Part shown: positions 17,493 to 26,265 of the stretch, one piece after another
Layout of the letters: each line of letters opens with the position of its first letter
How positions within the stretch are numbered: the first letter of the stretch is position 1
Assembly: GCA_029288035.1 (NCBI GenBank)
Contig: JARFPZ010000101.1
Coordinates: forward strand, 1 to 35,959
DNA: 35,959 bases
Source: Desulfosarcina sp.
GTDB taxonomy: Bacteria > Desulfobacterota > Desulfobacteria > Desulfobacterales > JAFDCJ01
Direction: 5' to 3'
Translations under genes and position numbers: made by a program
The notes under the pieces: model-generated
What the model saw: the letters and a program-made list of their open reading frames with translations, nothing else
The model's database searches: none
Told to the model about the DNA's origin: nothing

Positions 17493-19682
17493 CTAACGTT
17501 GAGTTGCTTTTTCGATAAATTGATAGCGTTTGATGCCCTCAAGGATCCCGCCGGAATATTTTTGCTTGGCAAAGTAAATGCCTCGAATTCCTTTCAGCTT
17601 TTTAAGCTCGGGACTGTAATTGCCCACGACCACTCCACGGGGTTCTCCGCGCAGCATCTCTTCATCATTTCCGGAATCTCCACATACCAAAAAGTTGCCC
17701 AGCGGAATCTCCCACTTATAACTCAAATAGCGAATGGCTCTACCCTTGGATGCCCGAAAAGGAAGAATATCCAGATATCTCTCCTGGGTATAAATCAAAT
17801 TGTAACGGCATTGATTCTTGAGCAAGCGCTCATTAATCATCGCCAGGCGATCTTTACCCGGTTCTAATTCATAGCTGATTTTAAATTGCCGCTGGGCTTC
17901 AGCCTTCTGGTATTTTAAAAACCTAAAGCCCTCGAGCAGGCCGACAATTTTTTCACGGTTCCACTTGGCGGATATGTGAGTTTCCCAGCCGCGCCCATCT
18001 TGAAGGTTTTTCCCGTAGTAAATTTCTGCGCCCACAGATGTGATAAGGACATCCGGCAAAGGTATATGATGTTTGTCTAAGAACGTGCTCGCCGATTCAA
18101 GGGTACGGCCGGTCGCCAAGCCGAAGCCGATATATTCACGATTTTCCTGAAGCAGGGTCAAAAGCGCCGGCAGGTGTTTGTTGCCGTCACCGACCAGAGT
18201 GTTATCGATATTGGCAATAATGAAATAATTCAGCCCTGCCAGACGACGGCCGATGGCATCGGATGGCACTGCGACCTTCATCTTTTCTTCACTCTGATCT
18301 GTGAAAATGCGGCTGATTTGATTCATGTATGACGTTGCATGGCTATCCCATGTGTAGTGTTTGCGAATATTCATGATACCGTTCTTAGAATACCGCTTCC
18401 ATTTTTCGCTATCGGTAATAATTTGTTTGACGGCGGCGGCGATGGCTTTGGTGTCGGTGGTATTTACCAGGATGCCGCACTGACAGTTTTTAACGATATC
18501 GCGGGGACCACCGTCGTCCGGGGCTACCATCGGCAGTCCGCAGGAGGCTGCCTCGATCAAGGTGAGCCCGAAAGGTTCCGTCAAAGCGGAATTGACGAAT
18601 ACGCCCTTCTTTTCCGCCGCAATTCGGTAAAGCTCCGGTACTTCGTGCTCGAAATCATGTTTTTTCGGGATGGCAATTTTGCCGTATAGATCATATTTAT
18701 CCATGAGCAGGAGAATCTCGGTGAGGACATCTCTTTCATTGTCTTCCATATGGTTGATATCTTTTCGAATACCGGCAAAAACGGCTAAGTTGGCCATCGA
18801 CTGCAGTTCTAAATCTTCGCCGTAAGCTTTGATCAACCCTGCAATATTTTTGCGCTTGTCCGGGCGACAAAGCGATAGGATGACCGGACGGTCGGGATGC
18901 ATGAAGAAACGATTCAACTCTTCCAGAATTGAGGCCTGGGCGTAGAGTTCAATTTCTTCTTTGGCTGTCTCCGACAGCATATCATGATAAAAGGGATAAA
19001 ATTTTTCAATATCGAGCCCCGGCGGTATCACGTGATAGTTGGGTATGTCCTTATTATGATACTGTCCGTATTGTTCGGTCAACTCTTGATGGGTACTGGT
19101 AATGACCAAATCAGCTTTCTTCAATACCTCTTCTTCCATCTGGATCCGATAATCGATTTTATATTTTTTTCTAATGTCTTTTTCTTTCATGCCCTCATTA
19201 ATTAGTTGTGCCAATTTCGAGCGGCCTAAGGAATGGCCGGTATACACGAACGGAGTGCCAAATATTTCAGCCAATTGCATCGCGACATAACCCCCATCGG
19301 GATAATGGCCATGGACAATATCGGAAATAGCGTTTTGGCGCTTGATGTATTTAATTGTTTTATCCACATATTCATCGAGATGGGGCCAAATCATTTCCTT
19401 GCGTATGTACTTTTTGCCGCCGCACTGAATGCGAACAATGCTGAATTTGTCGTTAACCCGCTCGACGGGACGGGCGTAGTCTTCGGATATGGCTTTGTCG
19501 TGAATTAAGCGGGTAAACAGCTCCACCTGCTTAACATTTTCAAATTGACTTAGTGCATTGCAGAGCTCAACAACATATTTAATCTGTCCGCCAGTGTCGG
19601 CATCATGTCCCAGTTGCATGTTTTCTGCTCGAAGCAAACCATGTACACTAAACATTTGAATATGGTACATTTGAGGTGTCAT
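17493..19682 (-). CDS. Sucrose-phosphate synthase with C-terminal SPP-like HAD domain
   Basis: MFSVHGLLRAENMQLGHDADTGGQIKYVVELCNAL, HGHYPDGGYVA, GT4 FVNSALTEPFGLTLIEAASCGLPMVAPDDGGP; C-terminal HAD fold with VCGDSGNDEEML. Confidence 0.9.
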   Translation of the reverse strand: MTPQMYHIQMFSVHGLLRAENMQLGHDADTGGQIKYVVELCNALSQFENVKQVELFTRLIHDKAISEDYARPVERVNDKFSIVRIQCGGKKYIRKEMIWPHLDEYVDKTIKYIKRQNAISDIVHGHYPDGGYVAMQLAEIFGTPFVYTGHSLGRSKLAQLINEGMKEKDIRKKYKIDYRIQMEEEVLKKADLVITSTHQELTEQYGQYHNKDIPNYHVIPPGLDIEKFYPFYHDMLSETAKEEIELYAQASILEELNRFFMHPDRPVILSLCRPDKRKNIAGLIKAYGEDLELQSMANLAVFAGIRKDINHMEDNERDVLTEILLLMDKYDLYGKIAIPKKHDFEHEVPELYRIAAEKKGVFVNSALTEPFGLTLIEAASCGLPMVAPDDGGPRDIVKNCQCGILVNTTDTKAIAAAVKQIITDSEKWKRYSKNGIMNIRKHYTWDSHATSYMNQISRIFTDQSEEKMKVAVPSDAIGRRLAGLNYFIIANIDNTLVGDGNKHLPALLTLLQENREYIGFGLATGRTLESASTFLDKHHIPLPDVLITSVGAEIYYGKNLQDGRGWETHISAKWNREKIVGLLEGFRFLKYQKAEAQRQFKISYELEPGKDRLAMINERLLKNQCRYNLIYTQERYLDILPFRASKGRAIRYLSYKWEIPLGNFLVCGDSGNDEEMLRGEPRGVVVGNYSPELKKLKGIRGIYFAKQKYSGGILEGIKRYQFIEKATQR

Positions 19683-19744
19683 AGATTCAACCTTTTTAAA
19701 AAATAGAGATTTGAAAGGCTTGTAAAATGTTGATGAGTCAAAAA

Positions 19745-19870
19745 TTAATCATAGGCCACGTCAGAGATGATGTCAAATTTGGGGGCACCGCTTTTATCCA
19801 ACTCGATATTTACACTTCCGGTCGGGTGAACATCATCTACCTGTAGGTCGTCCAGATCAAATCGAGCCAA
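19745..19870 (-). pseudogene. Fragment of a PfkB-family (fructokinase/ribokinase) gene
   Basis: Minus-strand frame LARFDLDDLQVDDVHPTGSVNIELDKSGAPKFDIISDVAYD* resembles the PfkB lid-region segment (V..VHPTGxVxVxLD.dG.P.F.I...vAyD); stop codons at both ends. Confidence 0.65.
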
Positions 19871-19929
19871 TTATGCTCCCTGCTGTTAGGTTGTTTAAAC
19901 CTTATGTTTTTGTTATGCCTTCAAAAGGC

Positions 19930-20796
19930 TTATTTGATTTTTTCCACTGCCTTGGCAATCAAAGCACGCGTTTCGGGTATAAAAGACGCAAGCCCCTCCA
20001 TTACGCCGGCAGCGTAATTGCCATTCATGCCGAAAAAATTTCCCCGTGGTAAGTACAGACGATTTGTTAAATTTTTTTCGGAAAGTTTTTTAATTGCTTC
20101 TTTACGAATATCTTCCGTTGCATTCTTTACCAAAATCGTCTGCTGACCGCTGGTTAATACATCCAGATCGTTGCCGCTGTCGCCTGCAAATACGGTTCGA
20201 TCCTCGGGAAAGTGCTCTTGCTGCATAAGAAATTGAATGGCATGCAGCTTGTTCGCGCGAGGTGGGATAATGTCCAACAAACCGTCGGTGCTGATTTCAT
20301 CAACACTCCAAATGATATTCGCACGGACATCCTTTTCCGCTAAGACGTCGCGAATATTTTTTATCAATAGCTGAGGATCAACATTTTGATCTGTGTAAAA
20401 GCTCACTTTATACTGCTTCTGTTTTTCAGATTCTTGAAGTCGTATTTCTTCCATATCCTCCAAAAATTCTGATAGATTCCCCCTCGCCAAACTTTTCCAA
20501 TCTTGGCCGATTTCATCGCTCCAGTCCTCCGACAATTGCCAGTTGTCATTAATTATTCGGTAAAGGGTAGTCCCGATATCGCCAATTGCATAATCCGGCA
20601 TTGGCAGATAAAATTCTTCAATTGCATCGAGGATGAGTTTCTTGTCACGCCCGCTGACATATGCCAGAAAAATATTTGAGTCTTCGGCAAGCTGACGAAA
20701 CACGGCACGCGCATGAGCCGATTCTTCCTGATAGCCATTCGGAATAATGGTTCGATCCAGATCGCTGCATATTAATATTTTTTTCAACCTAACCAC
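19930..20796 (-). CDS. Sucrose-6-phosphate phosphatase-like HAD hydrolase
   Basis: ICSDLDRTIIP (DxDxT), YVSGRDKK, K...GDSGNDLDVL; adjacent to SPS and sucrose synthase. Confidence 0.82.
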   Translation of the reverse strand: MVRLKKILICSDLDRTIIPNGYQEESAHARAVFRQLAEDSNIFLAYVSGRDKKLILDAIEEFYLPMPDYAIGDIGTTLYRIINDNWQLSEDWSDEIGQDWKSLARGNLSEFLEDMEEIRLQESEKQKQYKVSFYTDQNVDPQLLIKNIRDVLAEKDVRANIIWSVDEISTDGLLDIIPPRANKLHAIQFLMQQEHFPEDRTVFAGDSGNDLDVLTSGQQTILVKNATEDIRKEAIKKLSEKNLTNRLYLPRGNFFGMNGNYAAGVMEGLASFIPETRALIAKAVEKIK

Positions 20797-20859
20797 GGAA
20801 TCCCTCTATCAAACTGAAATAAGCTTTATATTTAAGATAAACCCATGAAATTTTCGTTC

Positions 20860-21897
20860 TCATGATTTATTCTGGATAAACGGATCGAACAGGGAGCGAA
20901 TGAATTCAAGATTCATGTATTGCTGCAGTTTGGCCCAGGTGTCCGGGTTTTTCATACCTGAAAACCGGGTCTGGTACGCCACCCAGCCCATGGCGGACCA
21001 GGAGATTCCGCGCAGGTAGACAAAGGGGTCGCGCAGTCGTACCCGTTCCATCAAGGTATCCCGCAGATGCCGATCCCGTAGATGTCGGCTGTAGGTTTTT
21101 AAAAACCTGCGTTTTTCCTCCCTGGTCATTCTCCAGTTTGTTTTCCACAGGGTTGTCAGGGGAGAACAGAAGTGGCACAGGTCCTGGGAGGGGTCTCCCC
21201 AGCGAGGCATTTCCCAATCGACCAGATGAATCGTTTCCTGCCGGCGGTTGACAATGAAGTTGCCCGAGTTGACTTCCGTGTTGACGATACAGGGCCAGGG
21301 GTCCTGCTGGTAAAAGGTTTCCTGCGACCGGGCGGCCTCGGCCCATTCTATTAACTCCATTAAATAATCCCGGATTTCAGGTTGCGCCAGATCCGAATCA
21401 AAGTACTGCCGCAGAAGTCCGGCGCACTCCTCGTAGATCAAGGTCAAGGGCGCTTCCTCGCGGATGAGATGGTTTTTCTCCTCCGTTACGGCGATTTGAT
21501 GGATTTTTGTAAAAAGCCCGGCCGCATCCCATAAATCACGGTGGTAATCCATGGGTTCGCCCGGCAGGTATTCCATAATCAGGATACCCTGCTCGAACAC
21601 CTGCCGTGTATCGTCCACAAAATAGGGTCTGGGGGTGACCCCGCTTTGCGCTAGTAGCTCTAGCGCCCTGTACTCGTATAGGATTTGATCATCCCGGTTG
21701 ATCTGGGTTCCAATGTTCACCCGGAAGACGAGCTGGAGAGAATCTGAAGAAATTAAATAGTTCAGATTATATTCGCCCTGGGCCAGCGGACTGACCGAAA
21801 ATTTACGGCCCTTCATGACGGGTACGTCGTCCCAGTCTCTATGGTCCAGATAAGCGGACACTTGGGGCAACATGTCATTCATCAAATTCATTGTCAT
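20860..21897 (-). CDS. APH/choline kinase-fold phosphotransferase, operon-like with the ABC transporter
   Basis: ILIMEYLPGEPMDYHRDLW..., NSGNFIVNRRQETIHLVDWEMPRWGDPSQDL. Confidence 0.8.
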   Translation of the reverse strand: MTMNLMNDMLPQVSAYLDHRDWDDVPVMKGRKFSVSPLAQGEYNLNYLISSDSLQLVFRVNIGTQINRDDQILYEYRALELLAQSGVTPRPYFVDDTRQVFEQGILIMEYLPGEPMDYHRDLWDAAGLFTKIHQIAVTEEKNHLIREEAPLTLIYEECAGLLRQYFDSDLAQPEIRDYLMELIEWAEAARSQETFYQQDPWPCIVNTEVNSGNFIVNRRQETIHLVDWEMPRWGDPSQDLCHFCSPLTTLWKTNWRMTREEKRRFLKTYSRHLRDRHLRDTLMERVRLRDPFVYLRGISWSAMGWVAYQTRFSGMKNPDTWAKLQQYMNLEFIRSLFDPFIQNKS

Positions 21898-21941
21898 TTT
21901 TTAAGATCCATGGAGATCTGAGCGAATCTGTGTCCCGAATT

Positions 21942-22982
21942 TCAAGCGGATTCCGTCTCGCAGGGAAAAATCCGGATTTTATCCGGCGGCAGATGGATGC
22001 GGACGCTCTGGCCGGGGGTGTAATCGTTGTCGGAGGTGAGAACCACAAAACGGTTTTCCCGGCAATTTACCCAGATTCGGGTGGCGCTGCCTTCAAAATT
22101 CGTTTTGGCTATTTTTCCGTGCAGATCATAATTTGCATCAGGAGACAACAAAATGTCTTCCGGGCGAATGGTAGCCGTCCGCAAATGACCGTTGCCGTTT
22201 GCCTGCGGTACCGGAACGTTGCAAAACTCCGAGCGGAATACACCATTTTTTACCCTGCCTTGGATAAAATTGCAGCCGCCGAAAAAACGTGCCACCTCGG
22301 GATCGGCCGGGAGATAAAAAAGCTCCCGCGGTTTGCCCGTCTGACGCAGCCGTCCGTTTAACAGCAGGCACACCCGGTGGGAAATCATCAAGGCCTCGGC
22401 TTGGTCATGGGTGACGAACAGCGTGGTGATTCGGGTCTCGGCCTGGATGTCCTGAATTAATTCCCGCATCTGCTGGCGCAGGTTTGCATCCAGATTGCTC
22501 AGCGGTTCATCCAGCAGTAACACGGCCGGTTTAAGAACCAGGGCCCTGGCCAGACTCACCCGCTGCTGTTGCCCGCCGGATAGTTGATGAACTTTGCGCC
22601 GTCCCAGGCCGGTAAGCTCCGTCAGCTGCAAGATCTGTTCGATGCGGCGTCTGGCATCCGCTTCCTTGTGTCCCTGCATTCGTAAGCCGAACGCAATATT
22701 TTGTTCCACGTTTAGAAACGGAAACAGCAAGGTTTTTTGAAACACCATGACGGCACTGCGCTTTTCGGGGGCCAGATCATGGACGGGTTGACCGTCGATG
22801 AAAATTTCGCCCTTTGACGGCTTAATTAGGCCGGCAATAGTTTTGAGCACCGTGGTTTTGCCGGTACCGCTGGGTCCCAGCAGTGAGACCATCTCACCAT
22901 TTCGGACCTCAAGATTGAAATCGTTGACAACCGTTTCTCCGCCATAGCGGATAGTAAGATTTTTCAGTATCAGATCGCCCAT
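21942..22982 (-). CDS. ABC transporter ATP-binding protein (YnjD/PotA-like, TOBE tail)
   Basis: GPSGTGKTT, LSGGQQQRVSLARAL, LLLDEPLSNLD; start at MGDLILKN overlapping the permease stop (TAATG); the longer 499-aa ORF is an over-extension. Confidence 0.92.
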   Translation of the reverse strand: MGDLILKNLTIRYGGETVVNDFNLEVRNGEMVSLLGPSGTGKTTVLKTIAGLIKPSKGEIFIDGQPVHDLAPEKRSAVMVFQKTLLFPFLNVEQNIAFGLRMQGHKEADARRRIEQILQLTELTGLGRRKVHQLSGGQQQRVSLARALVLKPAVLLLDEPLSNLDANLRQQMRELIQDIQAETRITTLFVTHDQAEALMISHRVCLLLNGRLRQTGKPRELFYLPADPEVARFFGGCNFIQGRVKNGVFRSEFCNVPVPQANGNGHLRTATIRPEDILLSPDANYDLHGKIAKTNFEGSATRIWVNCRENRFVVLTSDNDYTPGQSVRIHLPPDKIRIFPCETESA

Positions 22983-23776
22983 TATCGTATCCCTGCAATG
23001 CTTTTTCCACCCAGATACCGGGCACTGAATAACAGCGCAACAAAGGCCGGTGCCACAAAAACGATGCTCACCGCAGCGGCCACGGGCCGGTCGCCACTGC
23101 CCATAAGAGCAAACAGTAAAATAGGCAGGGTTGTTATCCTGCCGCCGCCGATAATCAGGGTGCTCAGATACTGACTCCAGGACAATAAAAATGAGAATAA
23201 AGCGGCGACCACAAGGCCGGGAAACGTCAGCGGCAGCATTACCCGGACAATAACTTTCCAGGAGGAGGCACCCAGTGAGCGGGCCTGCCCTTCGTAGTCC
23301 GGGTTGTAATTTGAGAAGACGCCCCACAAGACGAAAACCGAATAGGGCAGACAAAATGTCAGATGTACCAGAACAACCCCCAAAAAGGTTGACGCCAACC
23401 CCAGCTTGATGAACCAAAGATGCAATCCCATGGCCACGCACAGGGGGGGTACGATCACCGGAAGGGTCAATATGACGGATATCAGATCTTTACCCTTAAA
23501 TTCATATAATCCCAACGCTCTGCCTGCAGGTATGCCGATCGCCACTGAGATCAGGGCGGTTACCACGGCAACCAGCACACTCTGGACCAGTGCAGCCATG
23601 ATCTGAAAACCGGCGGTGCCAAACACGTAATTCCAGGCTCTAATTCCCCACTGCCGGGGCCACAATTCCGGGTAAAACCAGCTATTGGAAAAAGACCAGA
23701 TCAGCAAAACTGCAAACGGCAGCCCAACCGTCGCAATTACCGCTGTGGAAATGAGATTTTGCTTGATTGGTCTCAC
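22982..23776 (-). CDS. ABC transporter permease 2
   Basis: Multiple TM helices; EAA-loop-like QARSLGASSWKVIVRVMLPLTFPGL. Confidence 0.9.
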   Translation of the reverse strand: MRPIKQNLISTAVIATVGLPFAVLLIWSFSNSWFYPELWPRQWGIRAWNYVFGTAGFQIMAALVQSVLVAVVTALISVAIGIPAGRALGLYEFKGKDLISVILTLPVIVPPLCVAMGLHLWFIKLGLASTFLGVVLVHLTFCLPYSVFVLWGVFSNYNPDYEGQARSLGASSWKVIVRVMLPLTFPGLVVAALFSFLLSWSQYLSTLIIGGGRITTLPILLFALMGSGDRPVAAAVSIVFVAPAFVALLFSARYLGGKSIAGIR

Positions 23777-24696
23777 AATACCGCCCCGCGGCGTCTGGCA
23801 GCCTGGATCAGGGCCTGGGAAAGCACGATGGCAACGATGATAACCCCGGCAATAATTATTCCGGTGGCAATGCCTTCAGGCCTGGCCAACAGGTCCACGT
23901 CACTATAATTTTTGTACGCCCACACCGGCAGCATCATGGGATAGGTTTGCCCTAAAAGAAAGGGTATTTCGAAGGCACCGAAGGTGTAGGCGAAGACGAT
24001 CAAACAGGCGGCGCCCAAGCTGGGCGATATGGTCGGCAGGGTAATATATCTAAATCTCTGCCAGGGACCTGCTTTCAGGGTTCGGCCCACCTCGAGCAAT
24101 TCCACGCCCGTGTTGCGCAGCACCGAAAGGATCATTAAGGTAATGAAGGGGATTTCTTTCCAAACATACGCTAATATAATACCGACTCCCCGGTGATCGT
24201 TGATCAGCAGCGGAAAGGAAGCAGATGAATCGATCAGACCGAATTTGAGGGCCAACCGGGAAAAAAACCCAGTGGGCGACAGCATAAATACCACGGCGAC
24301 GGCAATTACCAGATGCGGCACCGTCAATGGAATTTGGAAAATAAAATGAACGAAACGATACTTCACCGAAAGGGAAAGCAAAACCAGCGCCAACAGAATG
24401 CTGAGGACAGCGGCGATGGCGGTGGATGTCGTCGATATATACAAGGTCAACATCAAGCTGTGTAAAAAGTCCGGATCAGAGAGCACGTTTACAAAATGTT
24501 CAAATGTCAAACTGTCTGGGGCGGCAGCCGGAAAATTCGTCAGGCATTGAATTAAACCCAGCACGAGTCCGCCGCCGAATAGAACCACAACAACCAGTAG
24601 CGCAGGGGCAACCAACACGCCTGTTGTCGAAAGGCTGGTGCTTTCTCTGGTGCGAGCGTCCGTATTGCCTGATAAACTTTTGGGGTAAGTGTTCAC
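23773..24696 (-). CDS. ABC transporter permease 1
   Basis: Multiple TM helices; EVGRTLKAGPWQRFRYITLPTISPSL. Confidence 0.9.
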   Translation of the reverse strand: MNTYPKSLSGNTDARTRESTSLSTTGVLVAPALLVVVVLFGGGLVLGLIQCLTNFPAAAPDSLTFEHFVNVLSDPDFLHSLMLTLYISTTSTAIAAVLSILLALVLLSLSVKYRFVHFIFQIPLTVPHLVIAVAVVFMLSPTGFFSRLALKFGLIDSSASFPLLINDHRGVGIILAYVWKEIPFITLMILSVLRNTGVELLEVGRTLKAGPWQRFRYITLPTISPSLGAACLIVFAYTFGAFEIPFLLGQTYPMMLPVWAYKNYSDVDLLARPEGIATGIIIAGVIIVAIVLSQALIQAARRRGAVL

Positions 24697-24765
24697 TTGT
24701 GTAAGCGTTCAAAGGTTCGGGGTCGTTTTAAAAGACGAACGTCGAACATCGAACGTTCAACGTTG

Positions 24766-24830
24766 AACATCGAATAATGATGTCGCTCCGCTCCGCATTT
24801 TATTTCATTTGTTTTCATATATTCGATGTT
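24766..24830. repeat. Stem-loop repeat with GATGTCGCTCCGCTC core (locus 2), inside the ABC operon
   Basis: AACATCGAATA (24766-24776) and TATTCGATGTT (24820-24830) flank the core at 24779-24793; further GAACGTTCAACGTTGAAC iterations upstream. Confidence 0.8.
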
Positions 24831-24919
24831 AGATCTTTAATGGCTATTTCTGTTTCCTCACCTGTAAGCATTCACGGATTCGGAGGTTTAGGGCTCAAAG
24901 GTTATGGTCGCGCCGAACG

Positions 24920-24950
24920 GTGAACCCTGAACCTCTGAACCCCTGAACGG
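24920..24950. repeat. GAACCTCTGAACC quasi-repeat (locus 1)
   Basis: TGAACCCTGAACCTCTGAACCCCTGAACGG; 13-mer GAACCTCTGAACC recurs at 34513-34525. Confidence 0.6.
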
Positions 24951-26192
24951 TCATCTCTTCTTAAGTACATGTTTTTCCCAGCCTTTTTCCAGTCGGATCA
25001 AAATTTCCGATGGCGGTTCCGGGAGTTGGTGGGTTTGTAGCTCCCGATCGGACAAGGTCGCAATTCCCCGGGGCAGCGAATTGAATTTTTCCTGCCAGGT
25101 TGCATCAAGACGCTCGATATCGATGGCCGGAAAATCCCCCCAAACTTCCGGATCCGCTTTTTTCAGCTGAGCTTCGGGTGATATCAGAAAATCAGCCACC
25201 ACCATCGCGCCCTCTTTGGCGGCAGCGTTAAACGGAATGGCCACAAAATGGGTGTTGCTGATGGTCCCCTCTTTAAACACAAAGGTTCTCACTGTCTCAG
25301 GATACAGACCGTCAAGAATCATTTTAGAAGCTTCGGCCGGGTGATAACTAATGGCAAAATCGACTTCTCCGTCGGCAAGCAGGTGGGCCAGCCGGATGGG
25401 ATTTTCCGGATAGGTCATACCCTGACGCCATAGACCGGGGGCGATCTCCTTTAAAAGCATATAGGTTTTTTTTTCAGCCTCTTCAAATCTTTTTTCATCA
25501 AATTCACCCTGCCAAGAGGCGGCATCGCCGGACACGTGATAGAAGATATGGCGAACAAACACCGAACCGGTAAAATCGGGAGGGGCCGGATAAGTAAAAC
25601 GACCGGGGTGTTTGCGAATCCAGTCCAGCAAGTCCCCCATGGTTTGCGGCGGACTTGGAATGCGCCGGGAATCGTAAATCATCACCACCTGAGCACTGCC
25701 CCAAGGAGATTCCAATCCCTGCACGGGTTCGCCAAAGTCGTTGTAAACCGATGGGCGGGTCCAATCGACAAGCTTCTGGTTGGGCAGTCGGTCGGCAAAC
25801 GGCCCGTAAAGAAGATTGTTTTTTTTGCAGGTACGGAAATTTTCGCCGTTAATCCACATTAAATCAACCTCACCCCCCTCATTTTTACCGGCTTGCTGTT
25901 CGACCAGCAGTTTGCTGACGATCTCGGAAATGTCTTTGACCGGCACCTGGCGCAGTTTGACACCGTACAACTCCCTGACACGCGGGACGACATAGCCATT
26001 GACATAGGCGTTGGTAGCGGGAAACCCACCCCACATAAACCAGTCTACCGTTTGGCCGCGGGCGCGTTCCAGGACTTGTGACCAGGTGAGGGCATTAGCC
26101 TGAGGGGCTAAATTCAAGACTGCTGCAATGATGAGCATACCGATTAACTTAAGATAGAAATGAATCCGAGGATTTGGCTTTACGCCCTTCAT
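24951..26192 (-). CDS. ABC transporter substrate-binding protein (YnjB-like)
   Basis: Signal peptide, VDWFMWGGFPATNAYVNGYVVPRVRELYGVKL, LMWINGENF; RBS AAGGGGGG before ATG 26192. Confidence 0.88.
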   Translation of the reverse strand: MKGVKPNPRIHFYLKLIGMLIIAAVLNLAPQANALTWSQVLERARGQTVDWFMWGGFPATNAYVNGYVVPRVRELYGVKLRQVPVKDISEIVSKLLVEQQAGKNEGGEVDLMWINGENFRTCKKNNLLYGPFADRLPNQKLVDWTRPSVYNDFGEPVQGLESPWGSAQVVMIYDSRRIPSPPQTMGDLLDWIRKHPGRFTYPAPPDFTGSVFVRHIFYHVSGDAASWQGEFDEKRFEEAEKKTYMLLKEIAPGLWRQGMTYPENPIRLAHLLADGEVDFAISYHPAEASKMILDGLYPETVRTFVFKEGTISNTHFVAIPFNAAAKEGAMVVADFLISPEAQLKKADPEVWGDFPAIDIERLDATWQEKFNSLPRGIATLSDRELQTHQLPEPPSEILIRLEKGWEKHVLKKR

Positions 26193-26265
26193 TGTCCCCC
26201 CTTCAAATGATTGAATAATGAATATCATTTCGTTTAGAAGGTACTGTCCTTACACCCGAGATAAA

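Noticed and set aside
22983-23441. N-terminal extension of the ABC ATPase ORF (499 aa)
   Set aside because: Overlaps the permease coding region on the same strand in another frame; true start is MGDLILKN at 22982.
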